From assembly GCA_036873135.1 (NCBI GenBank), contig JAPTYO010000009.1:24325756-24389755 (forward strand): a DNA stretch of 64,000 nucleotides. The letters run 5' to 3'. Under the pieces are notes generated by a model. That model did no database searches, was not told where the DNA came from, and was given only the letters and a program-made list of their open reading frames with translations. The position numbers and the translations under genes are program-made. The stretch comes from Clarkia xantiana subsp. parviflora. Its lineage: Eukaryota > Streptophyta > Magnoliopsida > Myrtales > Onagraceae. This document shows positions 37,340-49,629 of the stretch, one piece after another; the first letter of the stretch is position 1, and each line of letters begins with the position of its first letter.

Positions 37340-38190
37340 TAAAGTATATCATAATCGACCTTTGGGCAACAACTATAATATACTATCATTAAGTAAATGC
37401 CAAATAGTAAATAAACTATTATAGATTCAGATAATCAATAAGAGTATATCATAGTCGACCTTTGGGCAACGACTACAATATACTAATCTTAATTAAATGC
37501 CATAACATTATTTGGAAATCATCAAAGTATACTATAACCGACCTTTGGGCAACGACTATAGCACACAAATCTTAATTAAATTCCATAACATTATTGGACA
37601 ATTAAAGAAAATCTCCAGTTAAATATATAAGTTATCTTTGGATATACAAATATATAGAACCAAAAGATCTTAATTATCCCATCATGTTTACCGGTTATAG
37701 AAAGCGATTCACCTTTGGGCAAATCCTAAAATTCTAGTAACCTGTAAATGTCAATTTATCCAATCATGTATACAGTAATAGGCATTTCATTATTATTATG
37801 GATAAATGACAGTTGTATTATATGCATGAAACAAATAAACATTCTAGATTAGCCACTTTGGTGACAATAATCTACTTAAAATACAAGTTCATGCACATAA
37901 TTATTGATCTTTCTTTAGACATTACTATTGTATTATACGCATGAACAAATAAACATTCTAGATTAGCCACTTTGGTGACAATAATCTACTTAAAATATAT
38001 GTTCATGCATATAATAATTGATTTTCTTTAGGCATGACAATACATTCTAGTTCTGTCACTTTGGTGACTAGAAACTAACTATAAAGTCATGGTGATAGTA
38101 ATGTCTCATTAAACCATAACCTTATCATTCTAGTTCAATCACTTTGGTGATTAGAAACTAACTATAGAGTTATGCATATAGGCTTTAAAG
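37340..38190. repeat. degenerate tandem repeats inside the LARD-like element
   Basis: Two repeat sets occur. CGACCTTTGGGCAACGACTA recurs near 37358, 37457 and 37539, with a variant (CACCTTTGGGCAAATC) near 37710. CACTTTGGTGAC recurs near 37855, 37967, 38059 and 38142, paired with ATTCTAGATTAGC or ATTCTAGTTC. The 37840-37950 and 37950-38040 blocks are near copies. Confidence 0.75.
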
Positions 38191-39718
38191 TAATATGTCA
38201 ATAACTAGTTATAACCCGACGTAATGGTTATCATCATGATATTGAAACATCACTAGAGAACACTTAGGTTTGGCTAATATAAAATTTAACCCATAAAATA
38301 ATGGTTTTACACCATAAAAACTATAATTTTCCTTAGTTATCAGCGGAAGCAATTAGCAAGGAAATTAAAACAAGTAATCTTTCATGCAATATGCATTTTC
38401 ATGCTTAAGTCAAACATACAAAATCTTTCATTGTTGAAACATAATCAACATTTAACTTAAATATTAGAACCACATAATCTAATATGTCATTCATTCACCA
38501 CTCATGCATAAATAACAACATCATCATACTTTAGAATTCATAAACACATGCATGGGAGTTTCAATTGACTACCAATAACATACCCTAAATTCATCATTCA
38601 TGTGTTTATTCAGACCATTATAAACATGAGATTCTAATTCATAAAAACATGACCTAAATAAGTAATCAAGATACTATACATACTAGTACATGTTGTTCAT
38701 CCATCTGTAAGCAACGTAATTACAAACCTAAATAACTTAATTAAACTGATCTAGCATGCTATCATTAATTATATAAAAGAGGAAAAATAGTTACCTCAGT
38801 TAAGAGTCATGTTCAGTCGTACTTACCTTAGTAAGTAAGTTTAATGGCATCAAGGTCTTGCCCAGTACGAAAATGGGAAGTACATAGTGGTGTACTTGCC
38901 CTATTGAGTATTGACCCTTTCTGATTCTTCCCAACTTTACTGTAATGGGCAATTTTATATTGCTTCATCAACAGTCGACACCATACCCGCCACAAAGCAG
39001 CAGACAGAATTCCCAAGTTTAGGAACAGAGAGATAATGCATGATGACCAGTGACTGGAGAATGGATTTCCAGATCAAACATGGCTCAGTACATCATATGC
39101 TTCTTCCCATATGCCTCACGTTGCCGATTTGATTCCACCGAAACATAATGAGATGAAGACAATAATTTCACGATCGGAAATTTGATTAAACAATTTTAAT
39201 CAATAAACCAATTTCATTAGGTGATGAATCAGATTCCTTCAATTGCTAACCAAATTCCATGAATAACAATTCCTTTGCCATCATCAAATCATTCATTATA
39301 TATATACATATATAGCGAATGATTCAATTTCTTATTCACAGCAGGTTTTATACAAATATAAAACATAATTCCACTAGCAAGATGAACAAGGCATGCTCGA
39401 GAAGGAAAAAATCCTAAGGCCTAAATCCACTAGTACATGCGTGAGAGACTTGGGTTCCTAATTAAACAAATAAAAGGAAACAATCCCAGTACAACAATTC
39501 ATTTAGGCGAGATGAATTCATACGACAAACATCAGATGTCCACTAATATAACTGCCGAGAAGAAAATTGACTGATACAAACTTCGATTACTGTCGGAATC
39601 AATTCAGACTCTTAAACCAGTCAATTCTATGAATTAAATGATTCAGTTTATACGATTCGAAATCAACCCCTAAACTACGATGATCAATAATCCCATCATA
39701 AGCATAATCAGAACTCAG

Positions 39719-39730
39719 GATCTGATACCA
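39719..39730 (-). other. PBS of the LARD-like element
   Basis: TGGTATCAGATC on the minus strand, ten bases matching the initiator tRNA-Met primer site, two bases inside the right LTR. Confidence 0.75.
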
Positions 39731-39732
39731 CA

Positions 39733-40143
39733 TGTAAGTTTTATAAACCCTAATTGCCAGGAATCTTGATCATGCTTTATGAGGGAAAAGATATAGAGAT
39801 GAATGACTTACCCGGTAATTGATTTCGATTCTCTGATCTTCTTAGACTGTCGATGTGCTTCTCAGAAGAACGGTTCTACTTCTCTCCCTTGTCCATCCTT
39901 CTGTCAGAGACCAGTTGATGGAGAACTGCTCTTTCTCTCTGCGTCAATAACTGGCAGGGAGAGAGGACCGTTTATAATATTAACCCTTTAATCTGGTACG
40001 TCCATCAAGTGACCAATTGAACGGTCTAGATTAAATACATTCCATAAAGACATATATTGATATAATATAATATAATACATTATTCAATATATCTATATTC
40101 ATTAATATTATCTGGCCACATAATTAGAATATATATTGTAACA
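39733..40143 (-). repeat. 5' LTR of the LARD-like element, outer end truncated
   Basis: Matches the left LTR up to ATATTGTAACA. After 40143 the sequence restarts TTATTCAATATATCTATA, a repeat of a segment found inside the LTR, so the terminus was rearranged. Confidence 0.75.
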
Positions 40144-41229
40144 TTATTCAATATATCTATATTTATTTTTTCATAAATTTGTTAAAGTCTGCTTTGTTAT
40201 CTATATATAATATAATTTGGGTGTGTCTTATATAATGTTGACAAGTAAGCTTTTTGTACCATTTTATCTTACTTAGTTGTTCAAATAACTCAATTTGATT
40301 GGTCCATATCAAGTTTTGATGAGTTACATTCATTTCACCATTCTCTCACATCCACATGGAATTCTAGATTTGAGGCAAAGCACATCATGCATTCTTATAA
40401 ACCGTTACAATCAAAACTTCATAAAATTAAGTTTTGCACCATAACATTAGAAAAATGCAAGTTTTACACAATAAAAAAATTAATATATTAGACTTAAAAC
40501 ATAACTCAAAATTAGTTGCTTAAGCTATAAAAAAAAAAAAAAACTAAACTAAACTAAACTAAACCACATGTATTAGAGTATATGTAATTTTAAAAAGTGA
40601 TTATATTTTTTTAAGTTAATAAAAAAAGGTAATAAATATATTTTTTGAAGTTAACTTAATATAAATATTTCAAAAACCAATTCACATTTTTCAAGTTAAA
40701 AAATTGAGTTTTGAACACCATATAATTAAAAAAATGAATAAATTATAGTGGATATATTTTTTAGTTTATATTATAGTATAATTAAATTAGTTGTATATAT
40801 ATATAAATGAAAGAACAATAGAAGACGATAAAGATTTTTTAGATTATATACAAATGAATGATGAATATATCCTAATAGAAAATTACCTATTAGAAAATAT
40901 ATGCATTTTCCACTTAGATTAAAACTTGGAAAACAACACATTAAAAATTACTTATAAAGTTTATCCTAATATAATGAGAACTTTCAACAGAAAATCATAA
41001 GTATAGAACATATTACAGCATCGACACTTACTCACCAAAGAAGAAATCGTATGCCTCATTCTCATTAAAGAAAGAAGAAATTGTGCTCATCCATTTTTAC
41101 AAACATCTGTGCTTGAGAGTTCAATAAATTATGGTCGGAATATTGATTCTCATTTCTGGATAGAAAACGCCTCACAAATGCGAGTAAACGTTTTATCAAA
41201 TGAAGCTCAAATGGAAGGAGGTTTAACGG
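40144..41229. other. AT-rich intergenic DNA
   Basis: No gene. It includes an (ACTAA)n-like run near 40541-40562. Confidence 0.5.
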
Positions 41230-41800
41230 ATTTATACTCTTTTTTTCCTTTCTCCTATATATTTGTTTCCAAAGCAATTCGTTACAGAAATCATTCTAAA
41301 ATTAATAACAATTAATATATAGAAATTTAAAAATATGAAAATGGTAAAAAAAAAATCAAAATTAGTACCTTAATTATTACTAATTATGGCAAAATCGTAT
41401 ATTAATGAAACAAAATTACTCTTACATTGTCTGTAAATAAGATATATACTAAATTAATACTTACATACTAGATATTTTTATATTATTGAATCAACAATAA
41501 TTCGAGCAGATTAAAGGTTATGGTTTTCTTTCCTTCTCCTTATTGTACAGAATATTTGTTATCAATGCAATTCGTTACCGAAATCATTCTAAAATTAATA
41601 ACAATTATTATAGAATTTTTTAAAATGAAATATGGTAATTAAAAAATTCCAAATTAGTACCATAATTATTGCTAATTCTAGAAGAATCTAATATTAATGA
41701 GAAAAATTACTCTTACTTTGTAAGTAAATAAGATACATACTAAATTAATACTTACAGACAAGCATTTTTTATATTAATGAAATGTCAGTAATAATTTTAT
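41230..41800. repeat. tandem duplication, period about 293 bp
   Basis: GCAATTCGTTAC and AATCATTCTAAAATTAATAA occur at 41274 and again at 41567. They are followed in both copies by AAATTAGTACC, TAATTATT, AAATTACTCTTAC and ACTAAATTAATACTTACA. Confidence 0.85.
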
Positions 41801-42186
41801 TGCATAATATTTGAATTAATAGGACGCTTAATATTTTCTTCACATGAGTTATACAAAAATTTATTTCAAAATTTACTTTACAAATTATCCTATAATCATA
41901 CTTTTGTTGGCAAATTATATTTTCCATAAAAGTAGCTATAATTAATCTATTAAAAAAATTTGCAAAAATGCATCATTGGATAAATTTATTTTCCATAGTT
42001 ATATTAATAATAACTAAAATATTTATACATATAGAAGATTTATTTAGAAAAATAAATAAATAGAAGATTTATTGTATTTCATAATCGTATAAAATATTTT
42101 TATATTTTGGATAGTTTAACCTTTTATTTGTTTCCGTAGAAAATTCAGATCTTTTTTTTTTATCTTCTACTTTTTTTTAATAATTT

Positions 42187-43275
42187 AAGGGTAAATCTTT
42201 AAAGTGTGAAATTTTTAGTGAAAAATCTATAGAAAGTTGTCAAGTAACACATGTCAAGTAATGATTGTTCATAAAGTAGAAAGATAATGTTATTATACAT
42301 TGTCATGTGGACTAGAAGTTCTTTTTATGGATTTAAGTTAATAACGCGATTTACAATTTAAGTATATATTATATCAATACCAAGCTGAAATAACTGTTTG
42401 TCTACAATCAATAATGTTCTTTTTGCCAAATGATGCACTTAGTAACAAATATTTTATACATTTTATTTAATATAATTTTTGAATAAAAATGTGATATTTT
42501 ATAAACTTTATATAGTGAAATATATTTATGAACGTTTTGGAATTATTTAACTCTCATTGCCATGTTAATTATTTACATTATATTTAGATCTAATGATATT
42601 TAAATTTTCATACATCAGTGACACTATCAATAATAGTAGAATATTTACATATAGTATCACAAGATTAGCATATTTTTAAATTTTATAAATCTTTTATAGA
42701 ATTTTACCTACACTTGAAATAAATATTTAAATTTTACTCAATTAATTTTTTTTTTTTCAGATTAAAAAAAATTAATTATTAACACTAAATTTGAATTTGT
42801 GTAATTTCCCTATAATTTATAAATAAATTACTTATCTCGCGCAACGCGCGGGTTCTTCCACCTAGTTTATATATAATTTAAACATTATTTTTCTTACCGT
42901 AGAATTAACATCTAATATTAAATAGGGAAATATACAGGAGTCTAGCCGAATGAACGCCGCCGCGGGAGCTATGTGGCTACAAACGGACGGATTCAAAGCC
43001 CAGCCAAAGCCTACCTCAACAAAGTCCAATATGGTTGATAATGTAGATTTTTTTTCTACAATAGTATCTGTAGTATGTTTGTTTTGTAGTTGGGTGATGC
43101 TAGAGCCTGTGAAAAAAAACTATGAAAAATCCACAGAAAGCACTTCTAGATCCACATGACAATGCATAATAACATTCTCTTTCCATTTTATGAACAATCA
43201 TCACTTGACATGTATTACTTGACAACTTTTTATGGATTTTTCACAAAAAATTTCACACTTTAAAGATTTATCCTT
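42187..43275. mobile_element. TIR element of about 1.09 kb, unclassified
   Basis: The inverted arms of about 140 bp (42187-42325 and 43137-43275) start AAGGGTAAATCTTTAAAGTG and end CACTTTAAAGATTTATCCTT. They pair with scattered mismatches. The flanks (TAATAATTT and TATAGTTAG) do not match, so the TSD has decayed. Arm length suggests a MULE. A Helitron-like end and a GC-richer segment (42945-43030) lie inside. Confidence 0.6.
42835..42865 (+). mobile_element. candidate Helitron 3' terminus
   Basis: The hairpin CTCGCGCAACGCGCGGG (from 42835) is followed by TTCTTCCAC, then CTAG at 42862-42865 and T. This fits the Helitron 3' rule, with the element extending left. No 5' TC end was found. Confidence 0.45.
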
Positions 43276-43279
43276 TATA

Positions 43280-43920
43280 GTTAGAATAATATCTATTCAC
43301 ATTAAGTCAGCCGTAGCCGTAGGACCCGATAATTTCTAAAATGCTGATTACGATTTTTTTTTTTCATTTTTAAGACACGAAACTAAAGTCTCTCATTAAT
43401 GATGAAAAAAATTGAATAATGAATCACCTAACAAAGTTCTTCCAATACTGAGCCTCTTCCTATCTACAACCTTAATAAAAATTCAGGACTGAAATCAGAC
43501 TAATTGAAACTCAAGTTCATTCTAATTTTTCTATAATGCTTCAAGAATACCATACTTTTGGTACTTTTTTTTTTATTTTTCTATTGTCCTAAAGGTGAAC
43601 CCTAGAAATAAATTGATATTATTAATAGTATGATGCAAATATTAGGTTTGGTTAAAAAATTTCATATTTTTTTTTTCATACTTTTAAAGTTTTACATATA
43701 TTACAATTAAGTCAACCCTAATAATAAAAAAACCAAAAACATTATACTTTTGGAGCAATGTAGAAAAATTCAAAAACAAATGTAACTTTATAATAAAATA
43801 TAAGTTTGATCACAAAATTGCACCTAATCAACACCTGAGGACTAAAGTGAACTTAACCACCCAATTGAAGGGAATTGACTGCAAATTAAAACTGGTGGTC
43901 GTGGGGCAAAGAATCGTTTT
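43280..43920. other. intergenic DNA and 5' flank of the gene at 43976
   Basis: AT-rich. No TATA box can be assigned. A pyrimidine-rich leader (GTCTCCGATCTCTCTCTG) lies at 43924-43941, just before the coding start. Confidence 0.4.
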
Positions 43921-43975
43921 ATCGTCTCCGATCTCTCTCTGTACCTCACCGTCGTCATCGTTGTGGATGCGATCA

Positions 43976-44566
43976 ATGGCGCCCTTCACCTTCCCGGCAA
44001 GGTCTCTCGCGATTCTGTTGATTTTCGTACTCTCCGCTTCCTCAATCGTCAGTGCGCGACCCTGCAAGACCCTATGGATATCCTCTTACTCATTTGCCTT
44101 GAGAAGTCTCCCTAACCCTAGGAATGCCGATCTTTCATACCCCTCCGGTTCCTCTTCTCGTTACTTCACCGTATTCACCACCACCACCTTCACCTCCGGT
44201 AGCAACAGCCAATTTAACCGAAAACCTGCGTTCACCTTAGACGATCGCCGCGATTTCATGGCCAGATATGGACGGATCGGAGTTCAGATCCCTGATCGGA
44301 AACCACATGCTGATGAGATGACAACCTCCTTCCGAGATCGCTCCAAGGATATCCTCAGTGTTGTCATGGCTTTACTGTTCGGAGTCGGCTGTGGCGCCCT
44401 GACCGCTTTTACTATGTATATGGTTTGGTCTCTTTTGCCGAGCAACCGCTCTGCTCTGCTCGCAGAATCTGGTGATGAGTATGATTATGATGACGAGAGT
44501 CCTAAGAAAATCGGGTATGTCAAGATTCCTGCTCCAGAGTCTTCTCCAGTTACCTCCAAAGCATAG
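43976..44566 (+). CDS. plant single-pass membrane protein with signal peptide, function unknown
   Basis: Intronless frame of 196 residues from MAPFTFPARS; a Met three codons upstream (43967) is the alternative. I chose 43976 for its G at +4 and because it directly starts a signal peptide (LAILLIFVLSASSIVSA, about residues 9-25). Then come an RPCKTLWISSYS segment and a Ser/Thr-rich region. A transmembrane helix follows at about residues 125-147 (ILSVVMALLFGVGCGALTAF, then MYMVWSLL). The short acidic tail (DEYDYDDES) is followed by PKKIGYVKIPA. A protein of this plan, ending in KKxGYVKIPA, is known in many flowering plants without an assigned role. The likely topology is N-terminal outside or lumenal with a cytosolic tail. 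Codon use and composition are clearly more GC-rich than the flanks, and no lesion is seen. Confidence 0.85.
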   Translation: MAPFTFPARSLAILLIFVLSASSIVSARPCKTLWISSYSFALRSLPNPRNADLSYPSGSSSRYFTVFTTTTFTSGSNSQFNRKPAFTLDDRRDFMARYGRIGVQIPDRKPHADEMTTSFRDRSKDILSVVMALLFGVGCGALTAFTMYMVWSLLPSNRSALLAESGDEYDYDDESPKKIGYVKIPAPESSPVTSKA

Positions 44567-45044
44567 AAGTAATCCCAGCAAGCATACATTTGGTATCAAT
44601 CTATCTGCTTTCTGTTATTATTAGTAAGGTGTTTGAATAATTAAGATGTGTGCTTTGTTTGCGGGTGTGGGGTTTCATTTTCATGTTCTATGAATCTTAA
44701 ACTTGCTACTTTGTACTGTTTAATCAGTAATGTATGACTTGTTGATGATGATGATTATTACTTATATATATAATCTTCAGATTCAGAAGCTTTGTTTTTT
44801 TTTGTTTTTGTTTTTTTTTTTTGTTTTTGGCCAAAATTCAGAAGCTTTGTTGAATTACAGTTCTTTCTTGGTGGTTGCTTTAGTCTAGCTGTGGCTGCTT
44901 TCCCTTAGCCCAATTGAAATAACATGTATCAATTCTTGCCTTCATAAGAAAAATGCAATAGTTCTTGAATTAGACATCTACAGACAAAACTAAAACAAGG
45001 ATATATACATGAAAATCTGTTATGATCTACTATCCCATTGCAAG
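44567..45044. other. 3' flank of the membrane-protein gene
   Basis: Probable 3' UTR followed by T-rich DNA. No other gene. Confidence 0.4.
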
Positions 45045-45310
45045 GTATCAGACTTGTACCACATTGGTTGTATGTGCAACCATTGTGTGTGGTGTTCATA
45101 AACTAAATCGATTCTCCCAACTAATAGACTAGTTTATCGGGTTGTGCTTTTTCATTTGGTTTATAACAAAAGCAAAGAGTAGCAACTAGCAATCAAATGA
45201 TAGGGTAACTGATTCTAAACCAATTAGTGATTTTGTGCTTCCTATATTATGATACCGGGATGTCCTCCCACATAATAGACTATTTTATCGAATGTGCTCT
45301 TCCATTTGGG
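45045..45310 (+). mobile_element. degenerate relatives of the TRIM LTR
   Basis: Two segments (about 45060-45172 and 45237-45310) carry CC(A)ACTAATAGACTAGTTTAT-like and TGCTCTTCCATTTGG..TGTAACA-like words. These are the reverse orientation of the TRIM LTRs at 17419-17883. The pair probably represents an old TRIM on the plus strand. Confidence 0.6.
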
Positions 45311-45841
45311 TTGTAACAAAACCATAGAGTAGCAATCCAATGATAGGGTAACTGATTTCCAAAACCAATTAGTGATTTTGTGCTTGCCTTGGCTTCTAAC
45401 TTTATTATATCACTGCTACATTAACATTCTGTGTCCCCCTAATTAAAAAAGATGATTTAAACTCATCAGTTTTTGTAAAGGAGAAAGTTGATCAATCATT
45501 TTTGTCAGATCCCCTCTATTATTGCACAAAGTTGATAAATCATTTTTGCTTTCTTCTGATGAGCACTTATGTTTCATATTCTTTTGAGGAAAGAGCATTG
45601 GAAATGATAATCAGTAGCATTTCATTTATCAAAGTCAAGAAACAACCTTTAGTGGATTTAAAGGGACTTGCAGGATACAGAAACCATCCATGTCTGTGGT
45701 ACCCATCTGAAAGGACTAGCTTTACTGTGTGATTACTGATTAGTATATATATATATATTTAAAAGATACATGAAGAAATTGAATGCAGTTTTTACATAAG
45801 TGATCGCATTTACATATAGGGTGAGATTTTCTTTTATTTTT
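45311..45841. other. intergenic DNA
   Basis: The open frame at 45502-45732 has no recognisable family and is probably chance. Confidence 0.4.
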
Positions 45842-46713
45842 GGGTTAAGAACCTATGAAAGGTCTGAACTATCACCCATGTTAACGGGAGAGGTCTGAAA
45901 TTTAAAAAGTTAATAACAGAGGTCTGAAATTTCAATTTTGTTGATAACAGCGGTCTCCGTTAGTTTTTTCCGTTAAAACTAACGGAAATTGGTCACATGC
46001 CAAGCATGTGACCGTAAATAAAATAAATTTCCAAAAATGCCCTTCTATCAAGTGTGCCCCTCACATGCTTGGAGTGAAAAGACCAAAATGCCCTTGAAGC
46101 CACCACGGTACTCCGGCGACCACCACCGTACTCCGGCGACAACCACCACCGTACTCCGGCGACCACCACCAAGGCTCCGATTGGGCCAAAATCGGAGCCA
46201 AAAAGCTCCGATCGGAGCTTTGTGGCTCTGGTCGGAGCTCTGTGGCCCCGGCCGGAGCCACAGAGCTCCGATCGGAGCTTTTTGGCTCCGATCGGAGCTT
46301 TTTGGCCCCGATCGGAGCTTTTTGGCCCCGATCGGAGCTTTTTTGCTGAGGTGGTGGCAGGAGTCGGGTCGCCGGAGCCGAGGTGGTGGTCGTCGGAGTC
46401 GAGGTGGTGGTCGCCGGAGTCGGGTGGTGGTGGCCGGAGTCGGGTGGCGGTGGCCGGAGTTGGGTGGTTTTAATTTGACTTTAGGGGTAAAATTGTCATT
46501 TCACATTTCCTTAAATAAGATATTAAATAAAACAAAATATTAAAGGGGCAAAAATGTCATTTCACACAATTCTGTTAAATTTAACCCTAAAAATGGACGG
46601 AAACCTCAAATCAACAAAATTGAAATTTCAGACCTCTGTTATTAACTTTTTAAATTTCGGACATCTCCCGTTAACATGGGTGATAGTTCAGACCTTTCAT
46701 AGGTTCTTTACCC
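45842..46713. mobile_element. MULE, terminal family C, copy without gene
   Basis: Starts GGGTTAAGAACCTATGAAAGG and ends CATAGGTTCTTTACCC. The flanks TTTATTTTTT (45832-45841 and 46714-46723) are a 9-10 bp duplication, blurred by the T run. The arms match those of the NRAMP Pack-MULE. The GC-rich centre consists of CTCCGATCGGAGC and CGGAGTCGGGTGGTGG repeats. It makes long artificial open frames on both strands but no recognisable protein. Confidence 0.88.
46240..46460. repeat. GC-rich minisatellite in the MULE interior
   Basis: Near-tandem units GCTCCGATCGGAGCTTTTTG (20 bp) are followed by GGTGGTGGTCGCCGGAGTCG units. The first is palindromic. The same words flank the NRAMP cargo in the Pack-MULE. 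Confidence 0.8.
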
Positions 46714-46723
46714 TTTATTTTTT

Positions 46724-47502
46724 TTTTATCTTCTTGAGTAAAGGAGTTGCAGAACCTCATTGCTTAATGAATAATATATCCAGATTTGTGTATCATTGTT
46801 ATGAACAATGGCTTAGTTTCTATGAATGGAACAAACACAAATGTTGGCTGTTGATGACATAATCTATCAACATACACCAACCAGCAAGTTATTAATGAGA
46901 TATTAGCTAAATAATCTACCAGCAAGTTGCCTGTAGGTTTTTCTTTATTATCTAACCGAGGTTGGACCCTACCCTGGCTCGACCGTGGCTAGATTTATTG
47001 AGCAAAATGTCCAATTTAAAAATGTGAGACTAAATTATACAAAATAAAAAGTCAGAGATTTATTATCAATTTTTTAAAGAACTTCTAGTAATGTCAACTA
47101 GTCATAAATATAATATAATACTAGGTGCTGAACCAGCGCTATGCGTAGGTGTTAAAATATAAAATTATGAAAGTTAAAAAATTGTAAAAAAAAAAAAAAC
47201 AATTATTATGGATTAAAAATTTATACCTTGTTAAAAATCAAAATATTTTTATTCAAAAACTATTGAAATATTGAAAAAAAATACAAATTAATTTTTTGTT
47301 TATACACTATTGACAAAGTAAGACATAAGATAATAAAAATCATTTTTGTAAAATTTGTACACATTTTTTTTCTTTCTAAAACAATGAAACTGGACAATAA
47401 TAGTTCGATATGAACGTATATGAGTTCCGTCTCCGTGCATAGTAACTTTCAAAATGTATTTATATAATCAAAATAACATATTAGATAAAACCTTAGTGAT
47501 GT
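46724..47502. other. AT-rich intergenic DNA
   Basis: No supported gene. Confidence 0.45.
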
Positions 47503-48341
47503 TGTTGGATCCTGACTCTTCGCGGGTCGTTGACTCGAAAGTCGTCGGGTTCTTGAAGTGTTGTGTAGTTATGCTAACGAGTTGTTTGAGCTCACGGGTG
47601 TCCGAAGGTCGGGATGTCGGATTGTCGAAGAGTCGGAGCGTCGGACTGTTGAAGAGTCGGAGCTTCGGACTGTCGGGGACTTGCAGGCCCTTGAAATGAC
47701 TAAGTGTTTGAATGTCTTGAAGTGTCCGCGCATGCGTGCACCTCACGGAGTATGCGCGTGTGCGTGCCTTGCGGAGTATGTGTGTATGCATGCCTTGCAG
47801 TGTATGCATGTGTGCATGCCTTGCGGTGTAGACGCGCCTCTTCCTGACATCTGCACAATGGGCAATATCGCACACCACGCAGAGGGGGGAGGGGTGTGCG
47901 ATGAACCCTCTCCGATGCTTAAATCAGAGATCTAGAGAGAGAAAGCTAGAGAGAGGTCAGAGCTTCCGCGTCCACTTAATTATGAAATGAGTGATCAAGA
48001 CTCCTATTTATAGGGAACCTTGGAATCAGACCCGGTTTTTAACAGTCCAACGCCGGTTTAATGTAAAATGCGAACCGGGCGTGGACGAGCGTGAAGTTGA
48101 CGTCGGGGAGCCCGACACGTGTCGTGTACACATATATAGGGGTTCGCGCATATCCGCGGGCGTAATTCGGAGGTCCGGATTGAGGTGACAATCCGGACGA
48201 GTTTTTCGTCCGGGATACACTCGTGCGTATCCCGAACCATTTTGAACTCACGGGTGATTATTTTAGAACCGTTGGTGGGTTTGACGTGTAAATGAGGTCT
48301 GAATAGTATAAAACGAACCCGAATAGGACGTATACCCATCA
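47503..48341 (+). repeat. 5' LTR of the R1 element
   Basis: It contains internal minisatellites: GAGTCGGAGC.TCGGACTGT units (47628-47685) and TGCATGCCTTGCGGTGTATG-like units (47740-47830). A TATTTATAGGGA block lies at 48003-48014. It differs from the 3' LTR by scattered substitutions and minisatellite copy changes. Confidence 0.85.
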
Positions 48342-48489
48342 TTTACCCCCCGAGTCAAGTGGTGGCGCGACCCCTGCTTTACTCTGTTTTCGATAGAGTA
48401 TACGTTCGATTTAAGTTCGGGTGTTATCTCGAGGTGGACTTACTGTTCGTTGGCGCGTGGGCCTTGTTATTGCGTGTCCCTCATTTTGT

Positions 48490-49290
48490 TTGAGTGGAAG
48501 TGGTCATAACTGCCGACATGGTTAGTGCAGCAAGTATATGTGTATGACATGTACATATATATAATAATGTAAGTCTATGTATGCAATCATGGATACAATT
48601 GCTAACATGTGTACGAACATGGTATACGCGCGTACGTGAGTCGGCGCATGACGTCCAATGCCATGAAATTAAATCATGTAAGTATGTGCATGTATATATG
48701 TGATGACATGTGTATAAGTATATGGGAAATGGGATCGTAATAATAAACACGTGACATGGATATGCAAACGTGTGTATATGTGTAGACATGCATATGTATG
48801 CGCGGGTATGTAAGCATGAGTATATGCTAGCGAATTCACTCAAAAGAGTTAGAAGAAATATGGAGAGGATAGGATATTACCTATACATCTACGTAATGGA
48901 GTGTGTATGTGAGCGTCTCCATACTTAGTCTCAGCATATTGGAATTGGTTTCCTCCCTATAACTTGGTGGAAGAGACCGTAACTGCTGACATGGTTAGTG
49001 CAGCGAGCATGCGTGTATAGAAAATACATATGTAGTCATGTAAGCGTATGTACGTAACATAGACGTAAATGTTGACATGTATGCAAACATGGTATACGCA
49101 TGTATGCGAGCAGACGCGCGATATGTAATGACATGGAATTAACGATGTGAACATGTGAATATATATGCAATGGGTTGCGGTAACAGGCACGTGTCATGTA
49201 TATGCAAACGTGCATATGTAAGTGAGAATATGTAAGCATGGGTGTATGCTAAAGTTTCATAAAAAGAGTTAGAGGAATTAAGGAGAGGTA
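48490..49290. repeat. direct repeat of about 470 bp in the R1 interior
   Basis: TGACATGGTTAGTGCAGC starts near 48515 and 48987. Both copies continue with ACATATGTA-type words, GGTATACGC and CACGTGACATG/CACGTGTCATG, and end with AAAGAGTTAGA. Confidence 0.7.
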
Positions 49291-49629
49291 AACCTTCACC
49301 CTCACACTATACAAAGGAGTGTGTGTTACGGACGCACAGGTCCTGAGATTGCGGGGCGCCATGCATCTGCCGCGTCGTTGACAAACGCCTTATAATAAGA
49401 GTATGTTCGTAACGTATATGTCGAGAGACGAGGCCTTTGTCAATATAGTATTGCCCCCGGAGTGGGAGCGTTTGTAGTGACGTGGCCGAGTATGCGCATG
49501 TATGTGTCGTATAGGCGCGCAGATCATATAGGTGTATTTAGGTGCCAGTTCGAATCATAGGCGCACTAGCCCCTTAGTTGCGAGGTGTTAGGCCTCCTAC
49601 GTGTTGTCGATGAATGTTCCGTGATAGAC

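Larger units (their letters stand above)
34093..40143 (-). mobile_element. large non-autonomous LTR retrotransposon (LARD-like)
   Basis: Two direct repeats beginning TGTAAGTTTTATAAACCC (34093-34526 and 39733-40143) flank 5.2 kb. A PBS for initiator tRNA-Met (TGGTATCAGATC on minus, 39730-39719) adjoins the right repeat, so the right repeat is the 5' LTR. On minus, AAGTGGGAGAA precedes the left repeat as a polypurine tract. No open frame longer than 62 codons lies between, and no gag or pol motif. It is therefore non-autonomous. The outer end of the right LTR has been lost (the CTTACA terminus is missing), so no TSD can be shown. Confidence 0.75.

Noticed and set aside
48481..49239. Cys/His/Tyr-rich minus-strand frames
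   Set aside because: They come from CATGTATATGTG-type simple repeats in the R1 interior and are duplicated with the 470-bp repeat.
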